Positions 37,485 to 49,115 of a DNA stretch of 53,715 nucleotides are shown here, piece after piece. Within the stretch, counting starts at the first letter, position 1, and each line of letters opens with the position of its first letter. Both the position numbers and the translations under genes were made by a program. The stretch comes from Gordoniibacillus kamchatkensis (GTDB taxonomy: Bacteria > Bacillota > Bacilli > Paenibacillales > NBRC-103111), in assembly GCF_000829455.1 (NCBI RefSeq), contig NZ_JXAK01000050.1, forward strand, positions 1-53,715, in the 5' to 3' direction. The notes below the pieces were generated by a model. It saw only the letters and a program-made list of their open reading frames with translations, was not told the origin of the DNA and ran no database searches.

Positions 37485-38240
37485 GTGAGTAGACAACCGA
37501 TCATAGCGGGCAACTGGAAAATGTTCAAGACCGTGCCGGAGGCCGTCGCGTTCGTAAACGAAGTGAAGGGAAAAGCGGAAGCAAGCGGCGTCGAGAGCGT
37601 TATTTGCGCGCCTTTCACAAACCTCCCGGCCTTGGTGGAAGCGGTGAAGGGGACTTCGCTCAAAATCGGCGCGCAGAACCTGCACTGGGAAGACAGCGGC
37701 GCGTACACAGGCGAAATCAGCGGCGTTATGCTGAAGGAGCTCGGCGTGCAGTACGTCATCATCGGGCACTCCGAGCGACGCGCTTATTTCGCCGAGACGG
37801 ACGAGACCGTCAACAAGAAAACGCATGCGGCGTTCAAGCACGGCCTCATCCCGATCGTCTGCGTCGGCGAGAAGCTGGAAGAGCGCGAAGCGGAGCAGAC
37901 GAAAAACGTTTGCCGCGTCCAGACGGAAGCGCTGTTCCAAGGGCTTTCGGCCGAGCAGGCGGCGCAAGTGATTATCGCCTACGAGCCGATCTGGGCGATC
38001 GGCACCGGCAAATCGTCGACGGCGGACGACGCCAATGAAGTCATCGGCTACATACGCAGCGTCGTGGCCGGCTTGTACGATCAGGCGACGGCGGACAAAG
38101 TCCGCATCCAATACGGCGGCTCCGTGAAACCGGGCAACATCCGCGAGTTTATGGCGATGCCGCACATCGACGGCGCACTCGTCGGCGGCGCAAGCCTTGA
38201 GCCTGCGTCGTACGTCGAACTCGTGCAGGGGGCGAAGTAA
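37485..38240 (+). CDS. tpiA: Triosephosphate isomerase
   Basis: A 251-residue TIM barrel. N-terminal GNWKMFKT with the active Lys, IIGHSERR with the active His, [11 protein letters not shown] with the active Glu, and the phosphate-binding [12 protein letters not shown] start, 20 bases after pgk. Confidence 0.97.
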   Translation: MSRQPIIAGNWKMFKTVPEAVAFVNEVKGKAEASGVESVICAPFTNLPALVEAVKGTSLKIGAQNLHWEDSGAYTGEISGVMLKELGVQYVIIGHSERRAYFAETDETVNKKTHAAFKHGLIPIVCVGEKLEEREAEQTKNVCRVQTEALFQGLSAEQAAQVIIAYEPIWAIGTGKSSTADDANEVIGYIRSVVAGLYDQATADKVRIQYGGSVKPGNIREFMAMPHIDGALVGGASLEPASYVELVQGAK

Positions 38241-38243
38241 GCT

Positions 38244-39781
38244 ATGCCGAGACCGAAACCGGTAGCGCTTATCATCCTCGACGGGTTCGGCCTGCGCGGC
38301 GAAACGTTCGGCAATGCGGTGGCGCAAGCGAACAAGCCGAATTACGACCGGTACTGGAGCACGTTTCCGCATACGACGCTGACGGCTAGCGGCGAGGCGG
38401 TCGGATTGCCGGAAGGCCAGATGGGCAACTCCGAGGTCGGACACCTGAATATCGGCGCCGGCCGCATTGTGTACCAGGACTTGACGCGCATCTCCAAATC
38501 GATTCGCGACCGCGAGTTTACCAGAACAAGACGCTGCTCGGCGCCATTCATCACGCCAAGGACAACGGCAAAAAGCTGCATCTGTACGGGCTGCTCTCGG
38601 ACGGCGGCGTGCACAGCCATATTGAGCATCTGTTCGCGCTGCTCGAGCTCGCCAAGCAGGAAGATTTCCGCGAAGTATACATTCATGCGTTCCTCGACGG
38701 GCGCGACGTGGCGCCGGACAGCGCCAAATCGTACATGGAGCGGCTGCTGGCGAAAATCAAAGAAACCGGCGTCGGCAAAGTGGCAACGGTGCAAGGCCGC
38801 TACTACGCGATGGATCGGGACAAGCGCTGGGAGCGCGTCGAGAAAGCTTACCGCGCCATGGTGTACGGGGATGGGCCGCAGTACACGGATCCGGTCAAGG
38901 CGATAACGGAGTCGTACGAGAAATCGGTGTTCGACGAGTTCGTGATGCCGACGGTTATCGTGGGCGAGGACGGCAAGCCGGTCGGGCTGGTGGAGTCCGG
39001 GGACTCCGTCATTTTCTACAACTTCCGTCCGGACCGCGCCATCCAGCTGTCGCAAGTGTTCACCAACGAAGACTTCCGCGGCTTCGACCGCGGCGACAAG
39101 TGCCCGAAAGACTTGTACTTCGTCGCCATGACGCTGTTCAGCGAGACGGTCGGCGGCTACGTCGCGTATTCGCCGAAAAACCTCGACAACACGTTCGGCG
39201 AAGTCGTCGCCCAGAACGGGCTCAAGCAGCTTCGCATCGCGGAGACGGAGAAATACCCGCACGTGACGTTTTTCTTCAGCGGCGGCCGCGACGTTGAGCT
39301 TCCCGGCGAGACCCGGATTCTCATTCCGTCGCCGAAAGTGGCCACGTACGATCTCCAGCCGGAGATGAGCGCTTACGAGGTGGCGGATGCGGCTGTCAAG
39401 GAAATCGAAGCCGAGCGCCAGGACGCGATCATCCTCAACTTCGCCAACCCGGACATGGTCGGCCACTCCGGCTTGCTGGAGCCGACGGTGAAGGCGATCG
39501 AAGCGGTGGACGAATGCCTCGGAAAAGTGGTGGAGGCAATTCTCGCCAAAGGCGGCGTCGTATGCATTACCGCCGACCATGGCAACGCCGACGTCGTAAC
39601 GAATCCGGACGGCTCGCGCAACACGGCGCATACGACGAACCCGGTGCCGTTCATCGTCACGAGCAAAGACGTGAAGCTGCGCGAGGACGGCATTTTGGCG
39701 GACATCGCGCCAACTCTGCTGGAGCTGCTGCAGCTAAAGCAGCCGGCGGAGATGACCGGCAAGTCGATTATCCAACACTAA
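38244..39781 (+). CDS. gpmI: 2,3-bisphosphoglycerate-independent phosphoglycerate mutase, one-base loss
   Basis: Manganese enzyme interconverting 3- and 2-phosphoglycerate. Seen: ILDGFGLRG, the active serine block [30 protein letters not shown] and TADHGNADV. The frame breaks at 38517-38520: GAGTTTACCAG is read where GAGTTTTACCAG ([12 protein letters not shown]) is expected. Restoring one T gives 512 residues, matching family length. An essential step, so sequence error is likely. Confidence 0.95.
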
Positions 39782-39796
39782 TCATCAACCCCATAA

Positions 39797-41115
<1,319 letters not shown>

Positions 41116-41126
41116 GCCGATAGGCG

Positions 41127-41168
41127 AAAATGGAACGGACCGGGCGGGCGCTCGGTCCGTTCCATTTT
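41127..41168 (+). terminator. Terminator of the glycolytic operon
   Basis: AAAATGGAACGGACCG pairs with CGGTCCGTTCCATTTT over a 10-base GC-rich loop, with T at the end. Confidence 0.9.
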
Positions 41169-41225
41169 GCCGGCGGATATGGTTATAATCAGGGTATTAC
41201 GTTAGCGGCGGAAGGGGACTGCTTT

Positions 41226-41930
41226 ATGGGCAACTGGGTGAAGACGTTCGCGTTATTGTTGGTGTCGGCGGTGCTGACGAGATTTATTCCGTTCTCTTCG
41301 TTTTTCCGCAATGTAGATACGCTTGTGCACGAGTTCGGCCATGCCGTCGTAACGCTGCTGCTGTCGGGCAAAGTGATGTACATCGAGCTATATGTCGACC
41401 ACAGCGGGGTAACGTACTCGTCGGTGACGAAGCCGTGGACGACGATTCCGATCGCGCTGGCCGGCTATATGACGGCGTCGCTCTTCGCCTGGCTGCTGTT
41501 TCGGCTCTATGCGGCCGGGAAGCAGCGCACGGGCCTGCAGATCGTCACCCTGATCTCCGTCGCCGCACTGGCGCTGTTCGTGCGCAACCCGTTCGGCATC
41601 ACCTGGCTCCTCGGTTTTATTGCACTGACCGTTCTCATATTGGCTTTCGCTCCGCGCTGGCTGACCAGCGGCTATTATTTGCTCATCGCCTTCTTGTCGC
41701 TGGAGGAGTCGGTGTTCGGACCGCTATCGCTCACGTTCACGGCGTACTTGTCGCCTCGGCAAGCCGGCGACGCGACGAATTTAGCGCTGCATACGCCGCT
41801 GCCGGCGGTTGCTTGGGCCGCGGTGTTCTCCGTGTTCGCGCTGTGGTGCGCTACGAAAGCTTTGCAGAGCTTTTTCCGCGCGGGCAGACGGGCGGCGGCA
41901 CCGCCGACGTACGGCAGGCAGTATGAGTAA
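41226..41930 (+). CDS. M50-family (site-2-protease-like) membrane metallopeptidase
   Basis: A 234-residue protein with the zinc motif HEFGH at residues 35-39 and about six hydrophobic helices. It matches the small M50B peptidase-like family common in Firmicutes; the substrate is unknown. Start ATG 41226 has GGAAGGGG upstream. It lies just after eno's terminator and converges directly on the SGNH gene, with adjacent stop codons. Confidence 0.85.
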   Translation: MGNWVKTFALLLVSAVLTRFIPFSSFFRNVDTLVHEFGHAVVTLLLSGKVMYIELYVDHSGVTYSSVTKPWTTIPIALAGYMTASLFAWLLFRLYAAGKQRTGLQIVTLISVAALALFVRNPFGITWLLGFIALTVLILAFAPRWLTSGYYLLIAFLSLEESVFGPLSLTFTAYLSPRQAGDATNLALHTPLPAVAWAAVFSVFALWCATKALQSFFRAGRRAAAPPTYGRQYE

Positions 41931-42575
41931 TTATTTGCGAGGGATGAGGTATGGGGCTAGTCCCATGGCAATCACTCGATGCCCCCGATCGTTCGGATGA
42001 ATGGGCAAAGATCCGCTCAGCGCGTCTTCGAGCTTGCCAGTTCGATATCCGCAAATAAGCTCCGCCTGTCTTCCTTCAAACCATAGATGTGCGGGAGCGA
42101 CTGTCACCTCATAACTGCTTGCGAGTTCGTTGATCGTACGATTTAATCGGCTTATCCCTTCAGCCGCAAGGGGGCTGTTTGGGAACGGATTGTATTGCGT
42201 GCAGCAAACGACCCGGGCGCGGCTGCCTTTTTTTATTTGGGCAAAAATGGCGCTTAAATTGTACCTGAAACTTGCAGCAATGTCGTTTGCGGCCAGCGGC
42301 TGCCTGGTTCGAAGCGATAATAGCGCCGCTTTGACCAAATCCACTCCTCCGATCCATACGGTAACAAATGCAGATTGACTGAGCAAGGGAAACCCTTGCC
42401 ATACCACGGCATCCAATAGATCATTGCTGCTCCAGCCGGGCTGGGCCAAAACAACCCCGCGAACCTTATGTGAGCCCGAATTGATGATAGACACAGTCAA
42501 GCGAGGGTAAGCCTTTGCCAAGGAGGAGGCGTTTTCCCCAAAAGTAATAGAATCTCCGAGAGCTGTATATAGCAT
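41931..42575 (-). CDS. SGNH/GDSL-family hydrolase
   Basis: A 214-residue serine esterase-type protein. Block I GDSITFGE carries the nucleophile, block III has GGVD where GxND is usual, and block V IHPNDRGH carries the catalytic His-Asp area. No signal peptide. Family members deacylate lipids or sugars; substrate unknown. Start ATG 42575, or TTG 42581 nearer to the GGAG site. Confidence 0.82.
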   Translation of the reverse strand: MLYTALGDSITFGENASSLAKAYPRLTVSIINSGSHKVRGVVLAQPGWSSNDLLDAVVWQGFPLLSQSAFVTVWIGGVDLVKAALLSLRTRQPLAANDIAASFRYNLSAIFAQIKKGSRARVVCCTQYNPFPNSPLAAEGISRLNRTINELASSYEVTVAPAHLWFEGRQAELICGYRTGKLEDALSGSLPIHPNDRGHRVIAMGLAPYLIPRK

Positions 42576-42609
42576 ATCCAAATCAACTCCAACTTTTGAT
42601 TATGTCTGC

Positions 42610-42766
42610 TTGACGTATATTTGCAAGAATGTATAAGTATAATATTAAAATCGCGCACAGGCCGTGTGGACGTTGCCGGCTTTGATGTCAGAGCAAATAA
42701 GTTCTATCTCTAACAGCTATCGGGACCTTGATCGAATCTGATCAGGGTCCCGATTTCCTGTTTTAG
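42610..42766 (+). ncRNA. Candidate small RNA (promoter plus terminator, no gene)
   Basis: TTGACG at 42610-42615 is followed 16 bases later by TATAAG, with TATAAT a little further on. About 75 bases downstream a 15-bp hairpin, ATCGGGACCTTGATC / GATCAGGGTCCCGAT with loop GAATCT (42719-42754), precedes TTCCTGTTTT. No convincing reading frame lies between. An RNA of roughly 110-120 bases is possible. The hairpin could instead be a leftover terminator. Confidence 0.35.
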
Positions 42767-42840
42767 TGTGATGGATATTGGGTCTATTGCGCCGGAATTG
42801 AGAATGCTGATATGAAAATTGTGGTGGATTTACGATGCGT

Positions 42841-42869
42841 GATCTATTATGATCAATTTATCGTATAAT
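42841..42869 (+). promoter_or_regulatory. deoR-type gene promoter with repeated GATCWATTW sites
   Basis: TATAAT at 42864-42869 is the -10. GATCTATTAT (42841) and GATCAATTTA (42851) are tandem, 10 bases apart, where a -35 would be. The GATCAAT motif recurs before the btpA-like gene, suggesting the regulator binds both. Confidence 0.55.
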
Positions 42870-42905
42870 AATCATAAACCGTAAATGAAAGAAAGGGAGA
42901 GCTGT

Positions 42906-43664
42906 ATGATTAACCAAAGAGGCGAAGAAATTATTAAGCTGTTGAGCGAGAAGTCGCCAATGAGCATAGAGGAGTTGGCTGTTCAACTTGCTGTGTCGGA
43001 AGTGACCGTAAGACGTGTGCTGAGCGAACTGGAGGACGAAGGGCTTGTGATTAGGGAATGGGGCAAGGCCGCCTTGCCCGGACTCGGCATTGAGCCTATG
43101 TATAACCAGCGGCAAAAGGTGAATACGGAGCTCAAGAAGCAAATCGCCAGGCATGCCGCGAAGCAAATCAGGGACGGCGAGGTTATCGCACTGGACGTTG
43201 GGACGACGAATGCCGAATTGGCGAAGGAATTAATGAAACGCACCAATATTACGATCTTTACGTCGTCGTTTCAGGTCGCCTCCATTTTGTCCAGAAGCCA
43301 GCTGAATGTGTATATGATCGGCGGCTTTCTGAGAAAATCGGAGATGTCCATGGTCGGCTCGATAGCCACCGAAGCGATTATGAAATTCAATTTTGACCGG
43401 TTTTATTTGGGGCTTGCAGGTTTGAGCAAAGAAGAGGGCCCCACCGACTTCAATCTGGAAGATGTCGACGTGAAGCGGGCGTTTATCCGGAGATCCAAGA
43501 AAGTGACCGCTCTGGTAGACAAGAGCAAAATCGGGCATTCCGCACTCGTTCAAGTGTGCGAATTAAACGAAATCGACGAGATTATAACGAATAAAGAGAT
43601 CGACAGAGAGGCGAAGCTGAACACGCAGGAATGGGGTTATGCAGGGAAATTAACCTTAGTTTAA
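42906..43664 (+). CDS. DeoR-family transcriptional regulator
   Basis: A 252-residue repressor type. N-terminal HTH (SIEELAVQLAVSEVTVRRVL) and a C-terminal sugar-phosphate sensor domain with DVGTTNAELAKEL and VMIGG-like YMIGGFLRK. Start ATG 42906 has AAAGGGAG upstream. First gene of the accessory catabolic block and its probable local regulator; the inducer is probably a phosphorylated sugar made by the operon's kinase. Confidence 0.92.
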   Translation: MINQRGEEIIKLLSEKSPMSIEELAVQLAVSEVTVRRVLSELEDEGLVIREWGKAALPGLGIEPMYNQRQKVNTELKKQIARHAAKQIRDGEVIALDVGTTNAELAKELMKRTNITIFTSSFQVASILSRSQLNVYMIGGFLRKSEMSMVGSIATEAIMKFNFDRFYLGLAGLSKEEGPTDFNLEDVDVKRAFIRRSKKVTALVDKSKIGHSALVQVCELNEIDEIITNKEIDREAKLNTQEWGYAGKLTLV

Positions 43665-43674
43665 ATAGAAAGCC

Positions 43675-43740
43675 TTGACAATTTTCATATTCCGATAGAA
43701 AATGATCAATATAGTTACAAATGACTTTCAAATATTGATC
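43675..43740 (+). promoter_or_regulatory. Promoter and inverted operator before the btpA-like gene
   Basis: A perfect -35 TTGACA (43675-43680) is followed by no clear -10. GATCAATAT (43704-43712) and ATATTGATC (43732-43740) form a perfect inverted repeat, 19 bases apart, carrying the same core as the site before the deoR-type gene. Confidence 0.6.
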
Positions 43741-43759
43741 GAAAAAGAGGAGAACATGT

Positions 43760-44575
43760 ATGACCTGGTTAAAGGAAGTTTTGGGAACCGAGAAAGCTAT
43801 CATTGCGATGTGCCACCTGCAGCCGCTGCCCGGGGACCCTTATTACGATTTCGACAAAGGGATGGATTACATTTGCGAGATGGCCAAAAAAGATTTGTTG
43901 GCTCTGCAAGAGGGCGGCGTCGACGCTGTCATGTTCTCCAACGAGTTCAGCCTCCCCTATTTGACGGACGTTAAGACCGAGACGGTAGCTGCAATGGCAC
44001 GTATTATCGGCGAGCTTATGCCTCTTATTCAAGTTCCTTTCGGCGTGAACGTTCTGTGGGATGCGAAGAAATCGCTCGATTTGGCCGTCGCTACCGGCGC
44101 CAAGTTCGTCCGAGAAATTTTCACCGGCGTTTATGCGAGCGATTTCGGCCTTTGGAACACGAACGTGGGAGAGACGGTAAGGCACCAGCGGCATATCGGA
44201 GCGGCTAATGTGAAGCTTCTGTTCAATATTGTTCCGGAGGCCGCTGCGTATTTGGCGAATCGGGATATCGAGAGCATAGCCAAGTCTACGGTATTTAACA
44301 ACCGCCCGGATGCCCTCTGCGTTTCAGGGTTGACCGCGGGCACGGAAACAAGCACTCAGTTGCTGCAAAATGTAAAGGCTGTCGTGCCGGAAACGGTCGT
44401 GCTGGCGAACACGGGCGTGCGGCTTGAAAATGTAGAAAAGCAACTGAGTATTGCGGACGGGGCCGTCGTCGGGACGACGTTCAAATTCGACGGCAAGTTC
44501 GAGAATCAAGTGGATGTTGCGAGAGTGAAAGCTTTTATGGACAAGGTGAGGTCGTTTAGAAGCAATATGAGATAA
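43760..44575 (+). CDS. BtpA/SgcQ-family TIM-barrel protein
   Basis: A 271-residue protein of the BtpA family: AMCHLQPLPGDPYYD at the N-terminus, GVDAVMFSNEFSLPY, PFGVNVLWDAKKSLDLA and a C-terminal phosphate-binding-like ADGAVVGTTFK. BtpA was named for photosystem I assembly in cyanobacteria; E. coli SgcQ is in a putative sugar operon. No reaction is firmly known to me. In a sugar operon with a kinase and a dehydrogenase, an aldolase, isomerase or epimerase role is a guess. AGAGGAG precedes the ATG. Confidence 0.88.
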   Translation: MTWLKEVLGTEKAIIAMCHLQPLPGDPYYDFDKGMDYICEMAKKDLLALQEGGVDAVMFSNEFSLPYLTDVKTETVAAMARIIGELMPLIQVPFGVNVLWDAKKSLDLAVATGAKFVREIFTGVYASDFGLWNTNVGETVRHQRHIGAANVKLLFNIVPEAAAYLANRDIESIAKSTVFNNRPDALCVSGLTAGTETSTQLLQNVKAVVPETVVLANTGVRLENVEKQLSIADGAVVGTTFKFDGKFENQVDVARVKAFMDKVRSFRSNMR

Positions 44576-44590
44576 GGAATGATCTGGAAT

Positions 44591-46097
44591 ATGGAACCCT
44601 ATTTGCTCGGTATCGATATCGGGACGACAGCTACGAAGGTCGTTCTTGTCCACCCGGCCGGAGACATTGTAAAGAGCATGTCCAAGCCCGTCGATTTATT
44701 TTCGCCCAGGCCCGGTTGGTCGGAAGAGGATCCGGAGCAATGGTGGCGCAATGTGCAGTCGCTGATTCCGGCACTGCTGAAGGCAGCGGATGTACGCCCC
44801 GGGCAAATTGCGGCTGTAGGAGTCAGCGGTATGGTTCCTACGCTCATTCTGCTCGATGCAGACGGGAAGCCGCTGCGCAGATCGATTCAGCAGAACGATG
44901 CAAGGGCGTTTGCGGAAATCGAAACGCTGCAGCAGCGTCTCGATCAAGAGTGGCTGCTCAGCAAAACAGGCTCCGTCATTACCCAACAGTCCATTGCTCC
45001 GAAGCTGATGTGGATTGCCCGCAATGAACCCGACCACTACCGGCGGACGGCGTCCGTATGCGGATCGTACGACTATATTGCGAGATGCTTGACAGGGCAT
45101 CGCGCGCGGAACGTAGAGGCTAACTGGGCTCTGGAAAGCGGTCTTTACGACTTGCAGCGCACAACGTGGCTGGATGGAAGTGTGCGAGGCAGGCCGGGGT
45201 GCGCAAAGAATGGCTCGGGGATGTGTACAGTGCCAGCGCTGTGGTCGGTACGGTAAGCGGCGATCACGGTACGGGTCTTCTGGACGGAACTCCGGTTGTG
45301 GCGGGCACGGCGGATCATGTTGCCAGCGCTTTCTCGGCCGGGCTTGTCAGGGAAGGCGATCTGCTGATCAAGCTGGGCGGCGCCGGAGATATTCTCATGA
45401 GCACCGGCCGGGCGGTCATGGATCGGAGATTGTATCTGGATTACCATTTGATCCCGGGACATTATTTGCCGAACGGTGCATGGCTGCAAGCGGAAGCGTC
45501 ATCAAGTGGTTTCAAAATGAATTGGCGGGCGGAGCTTCTCTTGATGTGCTGGACAAGGAGGCCGAGCTTGCCGGTCCGGGTGCGGACGGTCTCGTTTCCT
45601 TGCCCTATTTTCTGGGGGAGAAGACGCCGATTCACGATCCCCATGCCCGCGGCATGTTTGTCGGCCTGCATCTGGGCCACAAGAGGGGGCATCTGTTCAG
45701 GGCGATACTGGAAGGCATCGGCTTCGGGTTTTATCATCACATCGAAACGTTTGCCGAGCTCGGCCTTACCCCTCAGCGGGTGCGGATTACGAACGGCGGC
45801 TCCCGCTCGCGGGTGTGGCGGCAAATTGTCGCCGATATTTCGGGCCTTTCCCTGGAATCGATCATCGATCATCCCGGTTCTTCCTTGGGGGCGGCTTTCG
45901 CCGCAGGCGTCGGCAGCGGAGTTCTGACAGGCTGGGACGAAATCGACAAGTTTATTAAAGTAGAGGAACGAATTGAGCCTAATAAGGGCAATACGCAGCA
46001 GTATCAGGAGCTTTACCGGGTTTACCGCTCCATCTATCCGAATTTGCTGGAGCAGCAGCATCAATTGGCGCGTTTTAGCCGCGCTTTGGGGGATTGA
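44591..46097 (+). CDS. FGGY-family carbohydrate kinase (xylulokinase-like), two one-base losses
   Basis: ATP-dependent kinase for a ketose or polyol. N-terminal GIDIGTTATKVVLV, GDHGTGLLDG-type active-site area and C-terminal ITNGGSRSRVWRQIVADISG. The frame breaks near 45178 (after TTWLDGS) and near 45474 (GGTGCATGGC read where GGTTGCATGGC, NGCMAASGSV, is expected). With two bases restored it has 502 residues, normal for the family. The substrate cannot be fixed from sequence; it resembles xylulokinases. A four-codon-longer start at 44579 lies on the AAGGA site. Confidence 0.88.
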
Positions 46098-46100
46098 GAT

Positions 46101-46883
46101 ATGACAACTCATAAAGGACTTGCAGTAGTAACAGGGGCGGCCAGCGGAATCGGCAAAGCGATCGCGGAGCGGCTCGCGGCTGACGGCTATGCCGTAGCGG
46201 TTGCGGATTTAAATGTTGAGGCGGCCGCCCGAACGGCCGAAGGCATTCGGGCAGCTTCAAGGACCGCCCAATCGTTTGCGATCGACGTAACCGACAAAGC
46301 TTCTATCCAGCGCGCGCTGGACGAGGCGATAGCCGTATTCGGTCCCTTGAAGGCGTGGGTTTCCAACGCCGGCGTGTCGACGATGAACCATTTCGTGGAT
46401 TTGACGGAGGAGGAGTGGGATATCAACCTCAATGTCAACGCCAAAGGGCCATTCTTGTGCGGACAGGTGGCGGCCAGAACATTTATTGAGCAAAACCAGG
46501 GCGGTAAAATAGTCAATACTGCGTCGTTGGCCGGCAAACGCGGCGGCATACCGTTCCTGGCCCACTATGTCGCCTCCAAATTTGCCGTCGTCGGGCTGAC
46601 TCAATCTATGGCTTACGAGCTGGCAAAGCATCGCATTACCGTCAACGCCGTATGTCCGGGGTACGTCCAGACGCCGATGCAGAGCAGGGAATTGGAATGG
46701 GAGGCCAAGCTGCGCGGCGTAACGCCCGACGAAGTGATTCAGATCATGTTAAACGAAACTCCGTTGCAAAGGCTGCAGACTCCGGCTGACGTAGCCAAAG
46801 TCGTATCTTATTTGCTGAGCGAGGATGCCGATTTCATTACCGGGGAAGCGATTGCCGTTAATGGCGGCGTTTACATGGATTAA
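46101..46883 (+). CDS. Short-chain dehydrogenase/reductase
   Basis: A 260-residue classical SDR. Cofactor motif TGAASGIGKAI, NAGVS, and the catalytic Ser...YVASK pair in the middle; C-terminal GEAIAVNGGVYMD. It resembles polyol and acetoin-type dehydrogenases. It starts 3 bases after the kinase stop, so its substrate is probably the kinase's precursor or product alcohol. Confidence 0.93.
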   Translation: MTTHKGLAVVTGAASGIGKAIAERLAADGYAVAVADLNVEAAARTAEGIRAASRTAQSFAIDVTDKASIQRALDEAIAVFGPLKAWVSNAGVSTMNHFVDLTEEEWDINLNVNAKGPFLCGQVAARTFIEQNQGGKIVNTASLAGKRGGIPFLAHYVASKFAVVGLTQSMAYELAKHRITVNAVCPGYVQTPMQSRELEWEAKLRGVTPDEVIQIMLNETPLQRLQTPADVAKVVSYLLSEDADFITGEAIAVNGGVYMD

Positions 46884-46927
46884 TTCGGTTTACGTTCCTT
46901 ACCATACTTTATAAAGGGATGATATCA

Positions 46928-48229
46928 ATGATGAAATCGGGTTTTGCGCGAATGACCGGCGTAGTTTCGGTTGCGGCAGTACTGTTAAGCGGCTGCACAG
47001 GCGCCGGCGGGAATGAGAAACAGGGCGCCTCAGCCGGCAATGCGGGGCAGAAGGTCACACTTAAAGCGATTATGGAGCAGGTGCCCGACTCGGATATCGT
47101 GAAGAAGATGGTGGCGGACTTCAACAAGGAAAACCCGAACATCGACGTCAACATCGAGATGCTGCCTTACGACCAGATTCGGGATAAAATCGTCACCTCC
47201 TTCCTGGCGCCGAGCGCGACCTACGACCTCATTGTGGTAGACAATCCATGGATGAACGACTTCGCGTCCGCAGGTTATTTGGAGCCTTTGGAAGAACGGG
47301 TGAAGGCGGCCGGGGCAGATTACAACTATCAGGACTTCTCCGCTCCGCTGCGGGGGATCGGTGAAGTCAACGGCCACACTTACGGCATTCCTTTCTACAA
47401 CTATGCGCTGGGTCTTATTTACCGCAAGGACTTATTCGAGAAGCAAGGGTTAAAACCGCCGTCAACGCTGGCGGAGCTGCGGCAAGACGCCAAGCTGCTG
47501 ACGACCGGCGACCAGGCGGGACTGGCCATGCAGCCTCAGCGCGGCTACAAAATTTTTGAAGAGTGGGCCAACTGGCTCTACGCCGCAGGAGGCGCTATCC
47601 AGGACAACGCAGGCAAAATTACGTTGAATTCGCCGCAAGCAAGGGAAGCGCTGACACAATACATTCAGACGTATAAAGAGTCTGCCCCCAAAGACAGCTT
47701 GAACTGGGGCTTTGACGAAGCGCTTAGAGCCGTTTCGGGCGGCAAGGCGGCTATGATGCTGTCCTACAACTGGATGCTTCCCGCTCTGAACGACAAGGGC
47801 GGACAAGCAGGCGACCTGGCCGGAAAATTCGGACTCGCCGAAGTGCCCGGCGGCAAATCCGTACTTGGAGCCTGGTACTGGTCGATTCCGGCCAATACGA
47901 AAAATAAAGAGCAGGTATGGTCGTTCATCAAGTGGATCACTTCGCCTCAGCATGAGAAGCAGCGTGTAATCGCCGGCGGCGCCCCTGTCAGAAACAGTGC
48001 TATGGACGATTCTGAAGTTCAGCAAAAAGGCTTCGGCGTGGAGTATTACAAAACCGTCAAAGCCATTCTCAAAAATGCGGCGCCGCTCGGCAACAGCCTG
48101 AATGCGGAGGAAATGGTCCAAACCGTAGGGACGGAGCTAAGCCAGGCAGTTTCCGGCCAAAAGAGCGTAGATCAAGCTATTGCCGATGCGGACAAGGAAG
48201 CAAAGGACATCATCAATGCGAAAAAATAA
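46928..48229 (+). CDS. Sugar ABC importer solute-binding lipoprotein
   Basis: A 433-residue extracellular binding protein (CUT1 type). Signal peptide ends in the lipobox LLSGC, to be lipidated by Lgt. Body shows the family pattern IMEQVPDSDIVKKMVADFN, IYRKDLFEKQGLKPP and GGKAAMMLSYNWMLPAL. ATG 46928 or 46931, AAAGGGATG upstream. Ligand unknown. Confidence 0.94.
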   Translation: MMKSGFARMTGVVSVAAVLLSGCTGAGGNEKQGASAGNAGQKVTLKAIMEQVPDSDIVKKMVADFNKENPNIDVNIEMLPYDQIRDKIVTSFLAPSATYDLIVVDNPWMNDFASAGYLEPLEERVKAAGADYNYQDFSAPLRGIGEVNGHTYGIPFYNYALGLIYRKDLFEKQGLKPPSTLAELRQDAKLLTTGDQAGLAMQPQRGYKIFEEWANWLYAAGGAIQDNAGKITLNSPQAREALTQYIQTYKESAPKDSLNWGFDEALRAVSGGKAAMMLSYNWMLPALNDKGGQAGDLAGKFGLAEVPGGKSVLGAWYWSIPANTKNKEQVWSFIKWITSPQHEKQRVIAGGAPVRNSAMDDSEVQQKGFGVEYYKTVKAILKNAAPLGNSLNAEEMVQTVGTELSQAVSGQKSVDQAIADADKEAKDIINAKK

Positions 48230-49115
48230 AAGTTCCGGCGGGAGGCGCTCCGTCTCCCTCTCTCTTCCCTACGAATGGCGAATGCTGCTGCCGCTTCTGA
48301 TCGTTATGGTTGCGATTTTGGCTTATCCGTTGCTTTATTCTTTCTGGATTTCTTTTCGCAATATCGAAATCACGAAGCCGCATCAGAATCAGTTCGTCGG
48401 TCTTGTGCAATACGCGAAAGTGTGGCAAGACCCCGCTTATTGGAACGTACTGAAAAATACGTTCGGCTTCGTATGCATGGCCGTCTCCATGGAGCTTGTT
48501 CTTGGCATGATATTGGCGCTATGCCTGAAGAACATGAAGCGCTATCGCAACGTAACCCGGGCTATACTTCTTACTCCGATGTTTATTACTCCAATTGCTG
48601 TCGGCCTCATGTTTCGTTATTTACTAAGCACTCAGCTCGGGCTGGTCCCGGCTTTATTGCACTTGTTTGGCATCTCGATCGACTTCTTCAGCGCGAATAT
48701 GGCGCTCTTCTCGTTATCTATGATCGATGTATGGCAGTGGACGCCCTTCATGCTCCTGATGCTGCTTGCAGGTCTCGAAAATTTGCCCGAGGAGCCATAC
48801 GAGGCCGCGCGTGTGGATGGAGCGGGCAGTTGGTATATTTTGACCCGCATCACCATTCCGCTGATGAGCCCTGTGATGATCGTCGCCGTGCTCATTCGGG
48901 CGCTGGACGCAATGAAGGTGTTCGAATACGTATACGCGATCACTCGCGGCGGTCCGGGCACCGCTACGGAAACGCTGCAATATTATGTGTACAAGACCGG
49001 CTTCGGATACTACAATTTGTCGAAGGCGTCGGCTGTCGCATGGACTGTCGTCATTTTTGTCATGATCGTCCTCATACTGATTTTATGGCGGTCGACAAGG
49101 GGTGAGCAGCGATGA
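48216..49115 (+). CDS. Sugar ABC importer permease 1
   Basis: A 299-residue permease with six hydrophobic helices and the EAA loop EAARVDGAGSWYILTRITIP that docks the ATPase. The ATG lies inside the end of the binding-protein gene (14-base overlap), with AAAGGA upstream. Confidence 0.94.
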   Translation: MRKNKSSGGRRSVSLSLPYEWRMLLPLLIVMVAILAYPLLYSFWISFRNIEITKPHQNQFVGLVQYAKVWQDPAYWNVLKNTFGFVCMAVSMELVLGMILALCLKNMKRYRNVTRAILLTPMFITPIAVGLMFRYLLSTQLGLVPALLHLFGISIDFFSANMALFSLSMIDVWQWTPFMLLMLLAGLENLPEEPYEAARVDGAGSWYILTRITIPLMSPVMIVAVLIRALDAMKVFEYVYAITRGGPGTATETLQYYVYKTGFGYYNLSKASAVAWTVVIFVMIVLILILWRSTRGEQR

